6,605 nucleotides of DNA from contig CAZQOV010000164.1 in the NCBI GenBank assembly GCA_964595055.1, positions 1 through 6,605 of the forward strand, written 5' to 3'. A program made the translations under genes and the position numbers. Every line of letters starts with the position of its first letter. The first letter of the stretch is position 1. The notes under the pieces were generated by a model, which was given only the letters and a program-made list of their open reading frames with translations, was not told the origin of the DNA and did not search any database. Source of the DNA: CAYRTD01 sp964595055. Its GTDB lineage: Bacteria > Bacteroidota > Bacteroidia > Bacteroidales > GCA-2748055. Below are positions 6,429 to 6,605 of this stretch, one piece after another.

Positions 6429-6605
6429 TCATATTCCTTTTAATTTTTCATATATTTTCACTCTGCCACTTTTCCCCTCATGCATTAATTGATAACAACA
6501 ATTCAAGCATGTGTAAATTTCCTGATTGCAGTTATTTTCTGCGATCTTCTTCTCATCACTTAAAATGAAAACATAATCAATAACCTCTTCTTCATTGTTT
6601 GAACT
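6429..6605 (-). CDS. Partial CDS (3' end) of an unrecognised protein with clustered C-terminal cysteines
   Basis: A minus-strand frame is open from the window edge for 58 codons and ends in TGA at 6429-6431; the start lies beyond the window. I do not recognise the family. The tail is hydrophilic and mixed in charge: an acidic run NNEEEVIDYVFILSDEKK, then four cysteines at visible positions 26, 33, 36 and 37 (a C-x6-C-x2-C-C pattern), and a basic end GRVKIYEKLKGI. The Cys pattern hints at metal binding or disulfides, but no known finger is matched. Supporting evidence that it is coding: balanced soluble-protein composition, an uninterrupted frame in AT-rich DNA where stops are frequent, the same strand as all neighbours, and a terminator-like hairpin 14 bases after the stop. 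A competing plus-strand frame overlaps it and looks less protein-like. Confidence 0.5.
   Translation of the reverse strand, partial: SSNNEEEVIDYVFILSDEKKIAENNCNQEIYTCLNCCYQLMHEGKSGRVKIYEKLKGI

Noticed and set aside
6353..6568. Plus-strand open frame of 71 codons at the right edge
   Set aside because: It overlaps the more protein-like minus-strand frame, has a hydrophobic low-complexity composition expected of an antisense reading, and begins across the candidate terminator T-run. No promoter or family match is seen.
1..6605. CRISPR arrays, tRNA or rRNA genes, intact insertion sequences
   Set aside because: No regularly spaced repeats, cloverleaf-like sequence, ribosomal RNA signature or transposase frame was seen.

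Overview
The window looks like chromosomal DNA from a member of the Bacteroidota. Three things point there: a TonB-dependent receptor with an N-terminal carboxypeptidase-regulatory-like domain paired with a DUF4249 lipoprotein (a pairing typical of that phylum), promoter elements of the phylum's TTTG / TAnnTTTG type, and AT-rich spacers with A-rich start regions that lack a clear Shine-Dalgarno. Genus cannot be told from the sequence.

Every supported gene lies on the minus strand, so the window is best read from right to left. (1) 6605-6429: the 3' end of an unrecognised protein rich in Cys near its C-terminus, running off the window edge and followed by a weak terminator-like hairpin. (2) 6428-6149: a 280-base AT-rich spacer with two inverted-repeat structures and a well-formed Bacteroidota promoter. 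(3) 6148-5674: a two-gene type II toxin-antitoxin module, brnT (toxin) overlapping brnA (antitoxin) by 35 bases. (4) 5586-3955: a lactate permease of the LctP/LldP family with its own candidate -7 box. (5) 3954-3404: a 551-base non-coding gap with a GC-rich double hairpin and, next to the following start codon, helically phased short repeats. (6) 3403-17: an outer-membrane TonB-dependent receptor and, 24 bases downstream, a DUF4249 lipoprotein, almost certainly one transcript.

Functionally there are three separate units: an outer-membrane uptake pair of unknown substrate, an inner-membrane carboxylate transporter, and a small toxin-antitoxin module. Nothing visible ties them to one pathway; no lactate dehydrogenase genes sit next to the permease. 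I found no convincing new multi-gene system. The items most worth a second look are the edge-truncated Cys-rich protein, the phased repeats and long gap before the receptor gene, the GC-rich hairpin element, and the changed Asp-to-Ala motif in the permease.
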